Part shown: piece by piece, positions 1 to 8,422 of the stretch
Numbering within the stretch: the stretch's first letter is position 1
How the letters are laid out: each line of letters begins with the position of its first letter
Source of the DNA: JAGNRR01 sp965230665
GTDB lineage: Bacteria; Bacteroidota; Bacteroidia; Chitinophagales; Chitinophagaceae
Length of the DNA: 64,000 nucleotides
NCBI GenBank assembly: GCA_965230665.1
Contig: CBDDLM010000004.1
Span: 372,001-436,000, forward strand
Reading direction: 5' to 3'
Notes under the pieces: generated by a model
What the model saw: only the letters and a program-made list of their open reading frames with translations
What the model was told of the DNA's origin: nothing
Database searches by the model: none
Program-made: the position numbers and the translations under genes

Positions 1-224
1 GAGAGCAAATACTTACAGATGGCTCGCTTATAAATTTTAGCGAATTTGAACTAGCTCATAACACTAAAATATTTGGAAATATGGCACAACGTTTCTGTCT
101 ATATTCAAAAAGTGGAGAGTTGCTTGGCTCGAAATTTGAAAACATTGGCATGAAAAGTATTCAATATCTCTTAATGGATAATCAATGGAAAATAGCATCT
201 GTTGTTTGGTCAGACACAATTTAA
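1..224 (+). CDS. SnoaL/NTF2-like (DUF4440-type) protein, 3' end only
   Basis: The window opens inside a gene. The frame beginning at base 3 is open and ends with TAA at 222-224, giving 73 C-terminal residues. The pattern (an asparagine-methionine-alanine strand, then a glycine-turn, then a strand ending in WKIASVVW) resembles the last strands of SnoaL-like/DUF4440 cone-shaped proteins, which often act as small-molecule isomerases, hydrolases or detoxification proteins. No catalytic residue can be assigned from this fragment. It runs in the same direction as the TetR gene that follows, about 64 bases downstream. The family call rests on fold-like patterns only. Confidence 0.55.
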   Translation, partial: EQILTDGSLINFSEFELAHNTKIFGNMAQRFCLYSKSGELLGSKFENIGMKSIQYLLMDNQWKIASVVWSDTI

Positions 225-258
225 CAATGAATACACATATTTATTTTGTTTTCGCACC

Positions 259-284
259 TATATTTGTAAGTGATTACTCACTTA
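259..284 (+). promoter_or_regulatory. -7 promoter element plus palindromic TetR-type operator
   Basis: TATATTTG at 259-266 matches the Bacteroidota -7 consensus TAnnTTTG. Directly after it lies a perfect inverted repeat, TAAGTGA (267-273), TTAC, TCACTTA (278-284), ending 4 bases before the TetR start codon. The AGTGA-N4-TCACT core is a common form of TetR-family operator. Its position over the probable transcription start fits simple autorepression of the TetR-reductase operon. No well-spaced -33 TTTG was found. Confidence 0.6.
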
Positions 285-288
285 TTAT

Positions 289-810
289 ATGACTGAGAAA
301 CAACTCAACATTATCAAAACTGCTTTAACCCTTTTTGCAAACGAAGGCTACAACGCTGTTTCCACGAGCAAAATCGCTCAGCAAGCCCTTGTTTCAGAAG
401 GTTTAATTTTTAGGCATTTTAAAAATAAACAAGGCCTGTTAGAAGCAATTATTCGACAAGCTGAAGAAAAACTTATTGAGCTCTTGGGTAACATTTTATC
501 TGAAACACATGCAGATGAGGTAATTAGAAAAAGTATAGAATTGCCCTTTCAAGTTAAGAAAAAAGACTACCCTTTTTGGCAACTACAGTTCAAACTGAAA
601 TGGGAAACGGCCTACCACAATCCAAATAAAATGAAACCCTGGACTGATAAATTGAGTTGGGCTTTTAAAGAATTAGGCTATGAAGAACCGAATATGGAAA
701 GTTTAAAACTTTCGGCACTCATCGAGTCTATTTCGATACAACTTTTAAGAAACGAGCTCAAGAATAAAAACACATTCAAAAACTATTTACTAAAATCTTA
801 TAATCTTTAA
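289..810 (+). CDS. TetR/AcrR family transcriptional regulator
   Basis: A 173-residue one-component repressor. Residues about 5-55 form the TetR helix-turn-helix domain: ALTLFANEGYNAVSTSKIAQ is followed by the recognition region ending in IFRHFKNKQGLLEAI. The C-terminal part is a helical ligand-binding domain whose ligand cannot be predicted. The start ATG lies 4 bases after a perfect TAAGTGA-N4-TCACTTA palindrome, which suggests autoregulation. Two Rossmann-fold reductases and a methyltransferase follow closely in the same direction and are the likely regulon. The length is slightly below the usual 190-200 residues, but both ends of the family look present. Confidence 0.9.
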   Translation: MTEKQLNIIKTALTLFANEGYNAVSTSKIAQQALVSEGLIFRHFKNKQGLLEAIIRQAEEKLIELLGNILSETHADEVIRKSIELPFQVKKKDYPFWQLQFKLKWETAYHNPNKMKPWTDKLSWAFKELGYEEPNMESLKLSALIESISIQLLRNELKNKNTFKNYLLKSYNL

Positions 811-814
811 TATT

Positions 815-1873
815 ATGAACATTGATAAAACAAAACCAGTCATGCTAACGGGGGCTACGGGATATGTAGGTGGCCGAATAGCTGAAAAATTAATGCAAGA
901 AGGACATACCGTACATGCTCCTATTCGAAATCCTGACAACAAGGATAAAACAAAATACTTAGATGCTATTGCAGATAACAGCAAAGGGAATATACAATAC
1001 TTCAAAGCGGACCTCCTAGAACCTAATTCATATAACAAGGCGATGAAAGGGTGCGAACTTGTTATTCATACAGCTTCGCCGTTCATCATGAGCACTAAGG
1101 ATCCTCAGAAGGATTTAGTCGAACCCGCTTTACGCGGAACTGAGAACGTTTTGAATAGTGTAAACGAAACGGATAGCGTTAAGCGAGTTGTATTAACGAG
1201 CAGTTGTGTAGCTATGTATGGAGACGCCAAGGATACTCGTGCCTACCCTAATGAAACCATGACAGAAGAACATTGGAATACAACTTCTTCATTAACTCGC
1301 TCTCCGTATAACTACTCAAAAGTATTAGCAGAAAAACGAGCATGGGACATCCAGAAGGAACAAACACGTTGGGATATGGTGGTAATTAATCCATCTTTTG
1401 TTTTAGGGCCTGGCATCAATCCCAATGGAACAAGCGAAAGTTTTTCTATTATGAAACAGATGGGAGATGGCACTTTTAAAATGGGTACTGCCGATCTAAA
1501 TATGGGTTGTGTAGACGTTCGTGATGTAGCAGAAGCACACTACCGCGTTGGTTTTACACCAGAGGCACAAGGCCGACATATAACCTCCGCTGAGAATCTT
1601 AGTTTCTTAGAACTCTCTAATATGCTCAGACCAAAGTATGGTGATCAATATCCTTTACCTAAAAAGAATCTACCTAAATGGTTGGTTTGGCTTATGGCTC
1701 CAATGAGTGGTCTCACTCGGCAATATGTAAAAGATAATGTTGGACATCCTTGGAAGGCCGACAACACAAAGAGCAGGGAACAACTTGGGATGCAGTACCG
1801 ACCTATTAAAGATACAATCAACGAATTCTTCCAACAAATCATAGACACTGGTGTGTTTAACAAAAGCAAATAA
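815..1873 (+). CDS. NAD(P)-dependent epimerase/aldehyde reductase (dihydroflavonol-4-reductase-like)
   Basis: A 352-residue extended short-chain dehydrogenase. The cofactor-binding GxxGxxG motif is at residues 13-19 (GATGYVG), and the catalytic YxxxK is Y165-N-Y-S-K169, preceded by the usual serine strand (LTSSCVAMYG). This architecture is typical of DFR-like aldehyde/ketone reductases using NADPH. The true substrate cannot be read from sequence. The gene follows the TetR regulator by 4 bases, and its TAA stop shares one base with the ATG of the next reductase (TAATG). The genes are therefore almost certainly cotranscribed and may be translationally coupled. A cytoplasmic location is expected. 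Confidence 0.85.
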   Translation: MNIDKTKPVMLTGATGYVGGRIAEKLMQEGHTVHAPIRNPDNKDKTKYLDAIADNSKGNIQYFKADLLEPNSYNKAMKGCELVIHTASPFIMSTKDPQKDLVEPALRGTENVLNSVNETDSVKRVVLTSSCVAMYGDAKDTRAYPNETMTEEHWNTTSSLTRSPYNYSKVLAEKRAWDIQKEQTRWDMVVINPSFVLGPGINPNGTSESFSIMKQMGDGTFKMGTADLNMGCVDVRDVAEAHYRVGFTPEAQGRHITSAENLSFLELSNMLRPKYGDQYPLPKKNLPKWLVWLMAPMSGLTRQYVKDNVGHPWKADNTKSREQLGMQYRPIKDTINEFFQQIIDTGVFNKSK

Positions 1874-2538
1874 TGAAAGAAGTAATTATTACAGGTTCCA
1901 CGGGTATGGTTGGCAAAGGGGTGCTGTATGAATGCCTAGAAGATACACGTATTGCCAAAGTATTAGTAATTAATCGTAAATCAGTAGGCATTCAACACAA
2001 TAAGCTTGAAGAAGTTCTATTGCAAGATTTTACTCAAGTAGAGCATATTCAAAATCATCTTTTGGGTTACGATGCCTGTTTTTATTGCATGGGTGTATCT
2101 GCTTTGGGTAAGAACGAAGAACAATACAATCGTATTACTTTTGATACTACGAAAGCCTTTGCTGACACCCTCTATTCCTTAAACCCTAATATGGTTTTTA
2201 ATTATGTATCAGGTACTGGAACAGATAGTAGTGAACAAGGCAAGAGCATGTGGGCACGTATTAAAGGAAAAACAGAAAATATGGTCCTAAATAAAGGATT
2301 CTCTGATACCTATATGTTTCGTCCAGGGGCAATTCTCCCTGAAAAAGGAATCCAGTCTAGAACAACTTGGTACAATATATTGTATAAAATAATGCGTCCC
2401 TTCTTTGGGCTCATGAAACGCTCTAAAAATATCACAACCACAACCAAAATAGGCCGAGCAATGATTAATACATTGTTTAATAAACAAATTCTTAAGTATT
2501 TAGAGAATAAGGATATCAATATCCTGGCTGATAAATAG
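1873..2538 (+). CDS. Atypical SDR-family NAD(P)-binding protein
   Basis: A 221-residue Rossmann-fold protein with the nucleotide-binding motif GSTGMVG at residues 8-14 and an NYVSGTG strand where the catalytic serine of short-chain dehydrogenases would sit. No clear YxxxK follows, and the protein is short. It therefore fits the atypical SDR group (NmrA/HTATIP2-like), whose members may act as NAD(P)H sensors or reductases. Its start overlaps the preceding stop by one base. Membership of the TetR-headed operon suggests a role in the same small-molecule response. The enzymatic reaction is unknown. Confidence 0.75.
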   Translation: MKEVIITGSTGMVGKGVLYECLEDTRIAKVLVINRKSVGIQHNKLEEVLLQDFTQVEHIQNHLLGYDACFYCMGVSALGKNEEQYNRITFDTTKAFADTLYSLNPNMVFNYVSGTGTDSSEQGKSMWARIKGKTENMVLNKGFSDTYMFRPGAILPEKGIQSRTTWYNILYKIMRPFFGLMKRSKNITTTTKIGRAMINTLFNKQILKYLENKDINILADK

Positions 2539-2552
2539 ATTCACTTCCCACT

Positions 2553-3128
2553 ATGTCTAAAGATTTTTATAGTTCCAGCGAGAAGGTTAAAAATTACATC
2601 CAAGCGGCTCTTGGGGTAAATAGCGAACAGCTTATATCTAAACTTAGAGCATATCTGCCTGCAGAAACAAGCCTATTGGAACTAGGCTCGGGCCCTGGCA
2701 CCGATTGGGCGCTCTTAAGTAAAATCTATCATGTCACCGGTTCTGATTTTTCGGATGCCTTTTTAGATCATCTGAAAGAAGCAAACCCTCATGGAACTTT
2801 TCTTAAAATAGATGCTAGCAATATCAAGACAAATCAGCCCTTTGATGGTATTTTCTCGAATAAGGTTTTACACCATCTTACCGATGATCAGCTAAACACA
2901 TCTATACAAACACAGTATGTAGCACTTCAAACAGAAGGCATAATCTGTCATTCATTTTGGCAAGGTGAAGGCACAGAAGACTTTAACGGTATGTTCGTAA
3001 ACTATCATACGAAATCGGAACTCCATGACAAATTTTCTCCGCAGTTTGAAATTCTTTTACTCGAGACCTATCAAGAGTTTGACCCGAATGATTCACTTAT
3101 CCTAATAGCAAAAAAGAGAAAAGGTTAA
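2553..3128 (+). CDS. Class I SAM-dependent methyltransferase
   Basis: A 191-residue protein with SAM-binding motif I, LLELGSGPGTD, at residues 41-51, followed by an acidic strand end (TGSDFSDAFL) and a motif IV-like FDGIFSNKVLHHLT. This is the classic seven-strand methyltransferase core with little extra sequence. The acceptor (small molecule or protein) cannot be predicted. It is the last gene of the TetR-headed operon, 14 bases after the SDR. Its TAA stop lies in the palindrome TTAA (3125-3128), which also supplies the stop codon of the convergent OsmC gene. Confidence 0.8.
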   Translation: MSKDFYSSSEKVKNYIQAALGVNSEQLISKLRAYLPAETSLLELGSGPGTDWALLSKIYHVTGSDFSDAFLDHLKEANPHGTFLKIDASNIKTNQPFDGIFSNKVLHHLTDDQLNTSIQTQYVALQTEGIICHSFWQGEGTEDFNGMFVNYHTKSELHDKFSPQFEILLLETYQEFDPNDSLILIAKKRKG

Positions 3129-3580
3129 ACAGCCCAGCTGCTTTTTATCTCACAACCACTAGATCGCAGTAATCCTAATATCGGACAGCGCGCATCCACC
3201 TTTTGCCCTAAAAGTGAAGCTTGCTCTGCACTTATACCCCCTCTAACTTTAGCCGAAAGACGAACCTGCTTATAGCTTCCCTGTGAATGATCTGCCATAC
3301 CCATAAAACCAGCAAGGTCTAGGTCAATTTCCAAATCAATATCAATCCCTTCAAGTGTAAGTTCTAGTTCTTCAGCTACGACTTGAGCTTGCTCATTCTG
3401 ACAAGCTGCTAAAGAGGCCGCGAAATATTGCATAGGATTCGGTCCACTATTACGGCCACCATCTTCGGTTGGTTCATCTACTTGAATCTTCCATTCTGTA
3501 CCTGTAATCTGTACTGCTGTAGGCCAGCCGTTGCCTTGTGCCGTTGCCTTAAATGTTTCTACATGCTTTTCTTCTGCCAT
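3125..3580 (-). CDS. OsmC/Ohr family protein
   Basis: A 151-residue OsmC-like protein. The two redox cysteines expected for the family are present: C60 in SLAACQNEQ and C132 in DARCPILG. OsmC/Ohr proteins are homodimeric thiol peroxidases that reduce organic hydroperoxides in the cytoplasm. The arrangement here is closer to the general OsmC/YhfA group than to Ohr proper. It is convergent with the methyltransferase and the two stop codons share TTAA. No promoter with good consensus was found upstream of 3580. Confidence 0.85.
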   Translation of the reverse strand: MAEEKHVETFKATAQGNGWPTAVQITGTEWKIQVDEPTEDGGRNSGPNPMQYFAASLAACQNEQAQVVAEELELTLEGIDIDLEIDLDLAGFMGMADHSQGSYKQVRLSAKVRGGISAEQASLLGQKVDARCPILGLLRSSGCEIKSSWAV

Positions 3581-3735
3581 AATCGATTATTTTTTAACGT
3601 ACCCGTTCGTTATTTATACACCCCACGAAGTACTTTAGTGTTAGTCGAATATAGTCAAGGAAAATTACAAGCATTCATTTTGTATTTTCTTATGATAACG
3701 ATATGACCTCTAACTATTCAATAATGCTTAAAATG

Positions 3736-4794
3736 AACAAATCATACCCTATGCTCTTATTGCTTTTATGTTTAAGCACACTACTTTTTTCGCAAACGTT
3801 TCCTGCAAAACAATGGGCCTATAGTACCAAAACAGAACGAAGTCAATGGGATGCCCGTAAGCTACAAGATTATCGCAAGTACATTCAAGATAGTTCCGTA
3901 GTGACTGGTTTATTAATTATTCACAAAGGAAAGATCGTTTTCGAATATGGCGATACTAAAGAAAATAGTTATATAGCATCTTGCCGTAAGAGTGTTCTGT
4001 CCATGCTGTATGGCAAGTATGTTCAAGAAGGCTCCATAGATTTGGATAAAACAATTGAGCAATTGAATATAACCGATGTTCAAGGTTTACTACCCATTGA
4101 AAAAAAGGCAAGAATCAGAGATTTAATCTCTGCCCGATCTGGTGTTTATCATCCAGAAGGTTATGCAGGTGGCATGCAAAAATATGCTCCAAAGCGAGGT
4201 AGTATAAAACCTGGCACATATTGGCTCTATAATAATTGGGACTTCAATGTTGCTGGGTATATCCTTGAAAAAGAAACTGGAAAAAATATCTACGATGAAG
4301 TTGAACAACAACTGGCCATTCCTTTGCAAATGCAAGATTGGGACAGAAGCCTACAACATAAAGAAGGTGATTCGACGATCTCAAAATACCCCGGATATCC
4401 CATGTGGTTCTCAACTAGAGATATGGCACGACTGGGACTCCTGATGCTCAATAAAGGTAATTGGAAAGGTAAACAGATTCTATCCGAGCAGTGGGTCAAT
4501 GAAATGACACAAGCTCACACCTCTTATAAAGAAGTCAATGAGCATGTACCCAATTTTAGAAAACTGAATTTCGGATTTGGATATGGCTATATGTGGTGGC
4601 TTTTCCAAAACATAAAAGACACCCGCTTGGAAGGCGCCTTTGCCGCAGTAGGTGCAATGGGACAAGCTATTGCCATATACCCGAAAATGAACACTTTGGT
4701 TGTTTACAAAACGAAGTCAGACTATATGCGTTTTAACTCACGGATGACTAAGATTAACCTGTTGACAAGAGTAGCGACATGTTACAAACAATAA
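3736..4794 (+). CDS. Exported serine hydrolase of the beta-lactamase/penicillin-binding superfamily
   Basis: A serine hydrolase whose reading frame is open from 3703. I chose the ATG at 3736 because it gives a compact signal peptide (MNKSYPM, a leucine run, then LLFSQTF). Counted from 3703, the S-x-x-K motif is S93-C-R-K96 and the YxN motif is Y176-N-N178. Near the C-terminus a VVYKTKSDY stretch sits where KTG would be in true beta-lactamases, but the glycine is absent. The protein is therefore more like the esterase/6-aminohexanoate-dimer-hydrolase group than a class C beta-lactamase. It precedes a B1-type metallo-beta-lactamase by 29 bases. The substrate is unknown. Confidence 0.8.
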   Translation, partial: NKSYPMLLLLLCLSTLLFSQTFPAKQWAYSTKTERSQWDARKLQDYRKYIQDSSVVTGLLIIHKGKIVFEYGDTKENSYIASCRKSVLSMLYGKYVQEGSIDLDKTIEQLNITDVQGLLPIEKKARIRDLISARSGVYHPEGYAGGMQKYAPKRGSIKPGTYWLYNNWDFNVAGYILEKETGKNIYDEVEQQLAIPLQMQDWDRSLQHKEGDSTISKYPGYPMWFSTRDMARLGLLMLNKGNWKGKQILSEQWVNEMTQAHTSYKEVNEHVPNFRKLNFGFGYGYMWWLFQNIKDTRLEGAFAAVGAMGQAIAIYPKMNTLVVYKTKSDYMRFNSRMTKINLLTRVATCYKQ

Positions 4795-4823
4795 ATCTAT
4801 TTTTGGACATGCGAACCTGCAAC

Positions 4824-5555
4824 ATGAAACTATACGTACCATTTATAATCTGTTTCTCCGTCCTTCTTCTTGCATGTGAATCAAAAGAAGAAATTAATCT
4901 CATCGAAAGTAAAAGTTTACGCTTGGAAAGAATTGCCCCAAATACCTTTATACACACATCTTATTTAAAGGAATACAATAACTTCCCATGTAACGGTATG
5001 CTTGTTATTCAAGATGGAGATGCAATCGTTTATGATACTCCAACAGATAATGGCGCTTCAAATGAACTGATCAATTGGATTCAGGATGAACTACACTGTA
5101 AAGTAAAAGCGGTGGTAAGTACTCATTTTCATACAGATTGCCTAGGCGGTCTAGCAGCTTTTCATGCCGCAGGCGTCGCTTCTTATGCTTCGTTTAAGAC
5201 TATAAAACTTGCAAATGAAGACAGTGTTAATATGATACCTCAAAATGGTTTTAAGGATTACTTAGAACTACCTATAGGTGATCAGAAAGTTGTGCACGAA
5301 TTCTTAGGAGCTGGACACACGCTTGATAATATTATTGCATATTTTCCTACAGATCAAGTACTATTTGGAGGCTGCCTCATTAAAGAGGTAGATGCAGGAA
5401 AAGGTAATTTAACTGATGCCCATACAGATGCATGGCCTACTACTGTTCGTAAGGTCAAAGCAAAATATAAACAAGCCAAGATCATAATACCTGGTCATGG
5501 CAAACATGGCGGACACGAGTTATTGGATTATACGATAAAGTTATTTGAAAAGTAG
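4824..5555 (+). CDS. Putative subclass B1 metallo-beta-lactamase, lipoprotein
   Basis: All zinc ligands of subclass B1 metallo-beta-lactamases are present. Numbered from an in-frame ATG at 4779, they are H116-x-H118-x-D120, H180, C199 and H240. The substrate-contact K202 (GGCLIKE) and N210 (GKGNLTD) also match the class. I placed the start at 4824 because it gives a lipoprotein signal (MKLYVPF, then LLLAC with the cysteine at residue 18), so the mature enzyme should be membrane-anchored on the periplasmic side. Family members hydrolyse beta-lactams, including carbapenems, with two zinc ions. Activity here is predicted, not shown. It lies 29 bases after a serine hydrolase and is probably cotranscribed with it. 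Confidence 0.85.
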   Translation: MKLYVPFIICFSVLLLACESKEEINLIESKSLRLERIAPNTFIHTSYLKEYNNFPCNGMLVIQDGDAIVYDTPTDNGASNELINWIQDELHCKVKAVVSTHFHTDCLGGLAAFHAAGVASYASFKTIKLANEDSVNMIPQNGFKDYLELPIGDQKVVHEFLGAGHTLDNIIAYFPTDQVLFGGCLIKEVDAGKGNLTDAHTDAWPTTVRKVKAKYKQAKIIIPGHGKHGGHELLDYTIKLFEK

Positions 5556-5654
5556 CGAACTACACTTTAGTGGTACTACTCCTTATTAGGCACGTAAAAT
5601 ATTGCGAACCCTATGCACTTTTGTTAAATTTAGTGCGGACTAAATTAAATCAAC

Positions 5655-6389
5655 ATGAATAATCCTTTTCAGATCCAACCCGAATTGCGCTATGGAGCTC
5701 CTGTTTGCGATGAAATTCTTACTGGACGATATTTTACTATTGGGTACTCCTGGTACTTTAGACAAGCTAAATGGACTCTTGAAATAATAAATAGAAATCA
5801 ATATATCTTACAAGAATCAGAACGCTTGAATAATTTCCGTGCGGACACTAGAATCCCAAAACGATTTAGATCTGGTCTTAATGCTTATAAGAACAGCGGT
5901 TTTGACAGAGGCCATCTTGTAGCGAGTGCGAATCAGGATATACAAGAAATACAAAATAGTGAGACATTTTTGCTTTCAAACATGTCTCCTCAGAAACCAC
6001 ATTTTAATAGACGTATCTGGCGTATTCTAGAAGAAGCGATCCGAAAACTAAATGATCAAAAAGATATTCTTGAGACATATGTTTTAACTGCACCTGTTTT
6101 TTATTTCCAGAAAAAGGTAGAGACCATTGGAAACCCTAAAGACAAATATGGAATCGATGTCCCAATTCCGCATGCTTTTATAAAAAGTGTTTTAGCTGAA
6201 GATAAGAAAGGTAGATTATCACTATGGACCTTTGAAATGGAAAATAAAAGGCTCAGTGGCAAAATTGAAGATTATCTTGTTTGCACCTACGATGCAGAAC
6301 AACTTGTAGGTGGTCGTTTTTGGGACCGCATAAGCGGTAGTGATATTCATAGACAAAAGAAAACACCGATTAAAATTTGGGAATACTAG
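5655..6389 (+). CDS. DNA/RNA non-specific endonuclease (NUC1/Serratia nuclease family)
   Basis: A 244-residue beta-beta-alpha-metal nuclease. The signature DRGH is at residues 84-87, with H87 as the expected general base. It is followed by the LSNMSPQ block and N118, the usual magnesium ligand, in HFNRRIW. Most members are exported, but the N-terminus here (MNNPFQIQPE) shows no signal peptide, so the enzyme may act inside the cell or leave by another route. No immunity-protein gene is obvious, although the next gene encodes a small GIY-YIG-like protein. The two are only 71 bases apart in the same direction. Confidence 0.85.
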   Translation: MNNPFQIQPELRYGAPVCDEILTGRYFTIGYSWYFRQAKWTLEIINRNQYILQESERLNNFRADTRIPKRFRSGLNAYKNSGFDRGHLVASANQDIQEIQNSETFLLSNMSPQKPHFNRRIWRILEEAIRKLNDQKDILETYVLTAPVFYFQKKVETIGNPKDKYGIDVPIPHAFIKSVLAEDKKGRLSLWTFEMENKRLSGKIEDYLVCTYDAEQLVGGRFWDRISGSDIHRQKKTPIKIWEY

Positions 6390-6460
6390 GCATTACCCTT
6401 GCTTAAACTCCTCCTTGCTTACATCTGTTGTTTCAAATTCAAACAACTTAATTTTACAAC

Positions 6461-6805
6461 ATGCCTTTCTATCAGGTCTACGTAATTGAATTAGATAAAA
6501 AAGTTTTCACAGAACGTAGAAAATTTCGAGAAGCCAACCCTCAATTTAATGGCGTATTGGAATGTTTATATGTAGGCATGAGTAGCAAGTCTCCCAAGGA
6601 ACGTTTTGAACAACACAAAATGGGATCTCGCAACAAGAAAGGTTTTAAAATTTCATCCAATATCGTAGAGCAATATGGACTATACTTACGTCCCAGTTTA
6701 TATAACCATATAAAACCAGTACGTTCGAGAGCCCAAGCCATGAAACAGGAAAAACAGTTGGCCCTTGAACTTAGAAGTAAACAATATGCTGTTTGGTATA
6801 ACTAG
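6461..6805 (+). CDS. Small GIY-YIG nuclease-like protein
   Basis: A 114-residue protein whose first half matches the GIY-YIG core: YQVYVIEL near residue 4, LYVGM at 36-40 (the YIG-equivalent strand), then the helix PKERFEQH with R48. E97 in KQEKQLALEL is in the position of the catalytic metal-binding glutamate. The domain fills the whole protein with no DNA-binding extension. It may therefore be a stand-alone structure-specific nuclease of the UPF0213/YhbQ type. It follows the NUC1-family nuclease. The function in vivo is unknown. Confidence 0.7.
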   Translation: MPFYQVYVIELDKKVFTERRKFREANPQFNGVLECLYVGMSSKSPKERFEQHKMGSRNKKGFKISSNIVEQYGLYLRPSLYNHIKPVRSRAQAMKQEKQLALELRSKQYAVWYN

Positions 6806-7093
6806 GAATGCTTTGCATCCCTGTCGAAGAACTGCCATCTGAATTAACAGTAGTAATTCGATCGTATTAGGATCTGGAAATCTAAAAATGGTAATTCCAC
6901 CCGTCTATATATCTCTCCATTCTGAGGACAAGCAGTCCCTAGGATTCATGCTTGACATCCAATTATTGTATTGAGAAAATGCATTACAATTTGGCCTTTG
7001 GGTAAACAATAAATGTCATTTTATTTAGCAGATAAATGAATACCACGTTCAATACTTATCGCTTTTATTGCCCGACCTTCGTACTTTCGTGCT
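6806..7093. other. 288-base intergenic region, no gene seen
   Basis: The stretch between the GIY-YIG-like gene and the helicase has stop codons in all frames I checked and no tRNA-like or repeat structure. A weak promoter-like TACTTTCG lies at 7082-7089, just before the helicase ATG. Otherwise I see nothing supportable. A small RNA or decayed gene cannot be excluded. Confidence 0.4.
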
Positions 7094-8422
7094 ATGCCAA
7101 AATTTTTGTTTGACGTAGAAAGTATCTTAAAACATCTAGAGTTTGATAGACTTAATGAAATGCAGTTGCAATCCTTAGATGTAAGCAAAGAAGATGGTGA
7201 TATCCTACTTTTATCTAAGACAGGAAGTGGCAAAACAATTGCCTTTCTTTTAGCTGTTTTGAATCAACTGCACGACAAAGCAAGAGAAACCCAAGCACTC
7301 ATAATAGTTCCTTCAAGAGAGTTGGCACAACAAATAGAACAAGTATTTCGGAGCTTGCGAACCGGGCTCAAGCTAACGGCATGCTACGGAGGACATAAAC
7401 GTGAGATTGAAGAAAATAATCTAATCGATGCTCCCAGCATTATTGTAGGTACAGCGGGTAGACTCTGCGATCATATTCGAAGAGAAAATATTCAATTAGA
7501 TACAATCCATACACTGGTACTCGATGAATTCGACAAATCGTTAGAGCTCGGTTTTGAAGAAGAAATGGAGTTTATTATTACCGCTTTAAAAAATATTAAA
7601 AAACAAATTCTTTGTTCTGCCACAACCATAGATCAGTACCCTAGTTTTATTTCCTTACATGAGCCTTTTGAAGTCAATTTCTTGGAAGAATATATTACAG
7701 AATCGGCTGGAACAGATTTTGAAAGAGTGACATCACCAGAAAAAGACAAAGCAGAAACACTTTTCAAATTACTCTGCCATATTGGTGCACGCTCTAGTAT
7801 TATTTTTTGTAATCATAGAGAATCAGTAGAACGTGTGAGTGCTCTTCTAAAAGAAAAACATATTCAAAATGTCTTCTACCACGGGGCAATGGAACAGCGC
7901 GATCGCGATACCAATCTCTTCAAGTTCAAAAATGGTAGCGTCCCCTTTTTAGTGTGTACTGATCTGGCAGCTCGTGGCCTTGACATTGCACATGTTCGTA
8001 ATATTATTCATTATCACCTACCATTTACAGAGGATACTTTCACACATCGAAATGGCCGAACTGCTCGCATGGATGCTAGTGGTCGAGCAATTCTTATCCT
8101 TGGACCCGATGAAAAAATTCCGGACTTTGTACCTGAGCATATTAAGGAAATACAACTTCCTGAACAAACGGAACGTCCAGATAAAGCTGATTGGACCACA
8201 GTATTTATTCATGCCGGTAAGAAGAACAAAATAAACAAAGTAGACATCGTAGGCTTTTTTGGGAACCGGGCTGAATTACGCAAAGAAGATATAGGCCTTA
8301 TTGAAGTGAAAGACTTTTTTTCCTTCGTTGCCATTAGAAGGTCCAAGGTAGGACGCGCTATGCACCTTATCAAAGACCATAGATTAAAGAATAAAAAAAT
8401 CAAGATAGAAATAGCGAAGTAA
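7094..8422 (+). CDS. DEAD-box-like ATP-dependent RNA helicase with DbpA-type RNA-binding domain
   Basis: A 442-residue SF2 helicase. Motif I is SKTGSGKT (41-48), Ia is PSRELAQQ, Ib is GTAGR, motif II is DEFD (144-147) rather than DEAD, motif III is SAT (175-177), motif V is TDLAARGLDI and motif VI is HRNGRTARM. Residues about 375-442 (INKVDIVGFFGNRAELRKED) match the DbpA/CsdA RNA-binding domain, which in DbpA recognises a 23S rRNA hairpin. A role in ribosome assembly is therefore likely. The TAA stop shares one base with the ATG of the metallohydrolase that follows, implying cotranscription. Confidence 0.88.
   Translation: MPKFLFDVESILKHLEFDRLNEMQLQSLDVSKEDGDILLLSKTGSGKTIAFLLAVLNQLHDKARETQALIIVPSRELAQQIEQVFRSLRTGLKLTACYGGHKREIEENNLIDAPSIIVGTAGRLCDHIRRENIQLDTIHTLVLDEFDKSLELGFEEEMEFIITALKNIKKQILCSATTIDQYPSFISLHEPFEVNFLEEYITESAGTDFERVTSPEKDKAETLFKLLCHIGARSSIIFCNHRESVERVSALLKEKHIQNVFYHGAMEQRDRDTNLFKFKNGSVPFLVCTDLAARGLDIAHVRNIIHYHLPFTEDTFTHRNGRTARMDASGRAILILGPDEKIPDFVPEHIKEIQLPEQTERPDKADWTTVFIHAGKKNKINKVDIVGFFGNRAELRKEDIGLIEVKDFFSFVAIRRSKVGRAMHLIKDHRLKNKKIKIEIAK

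Noticed and set aside
3428..3706. 92-codon plus-strand frame overlapping the OsmC gene
   Set aside because: It is mostly antisense to OsmC and Cys/Phe-rich without family resemblance.
3736..4794. True class C beta-lactamase
   Set aside because: SxxK and YxN are present, but the KTG triad is KTK and the overall pattern is closer to esterase-like hydrolases.
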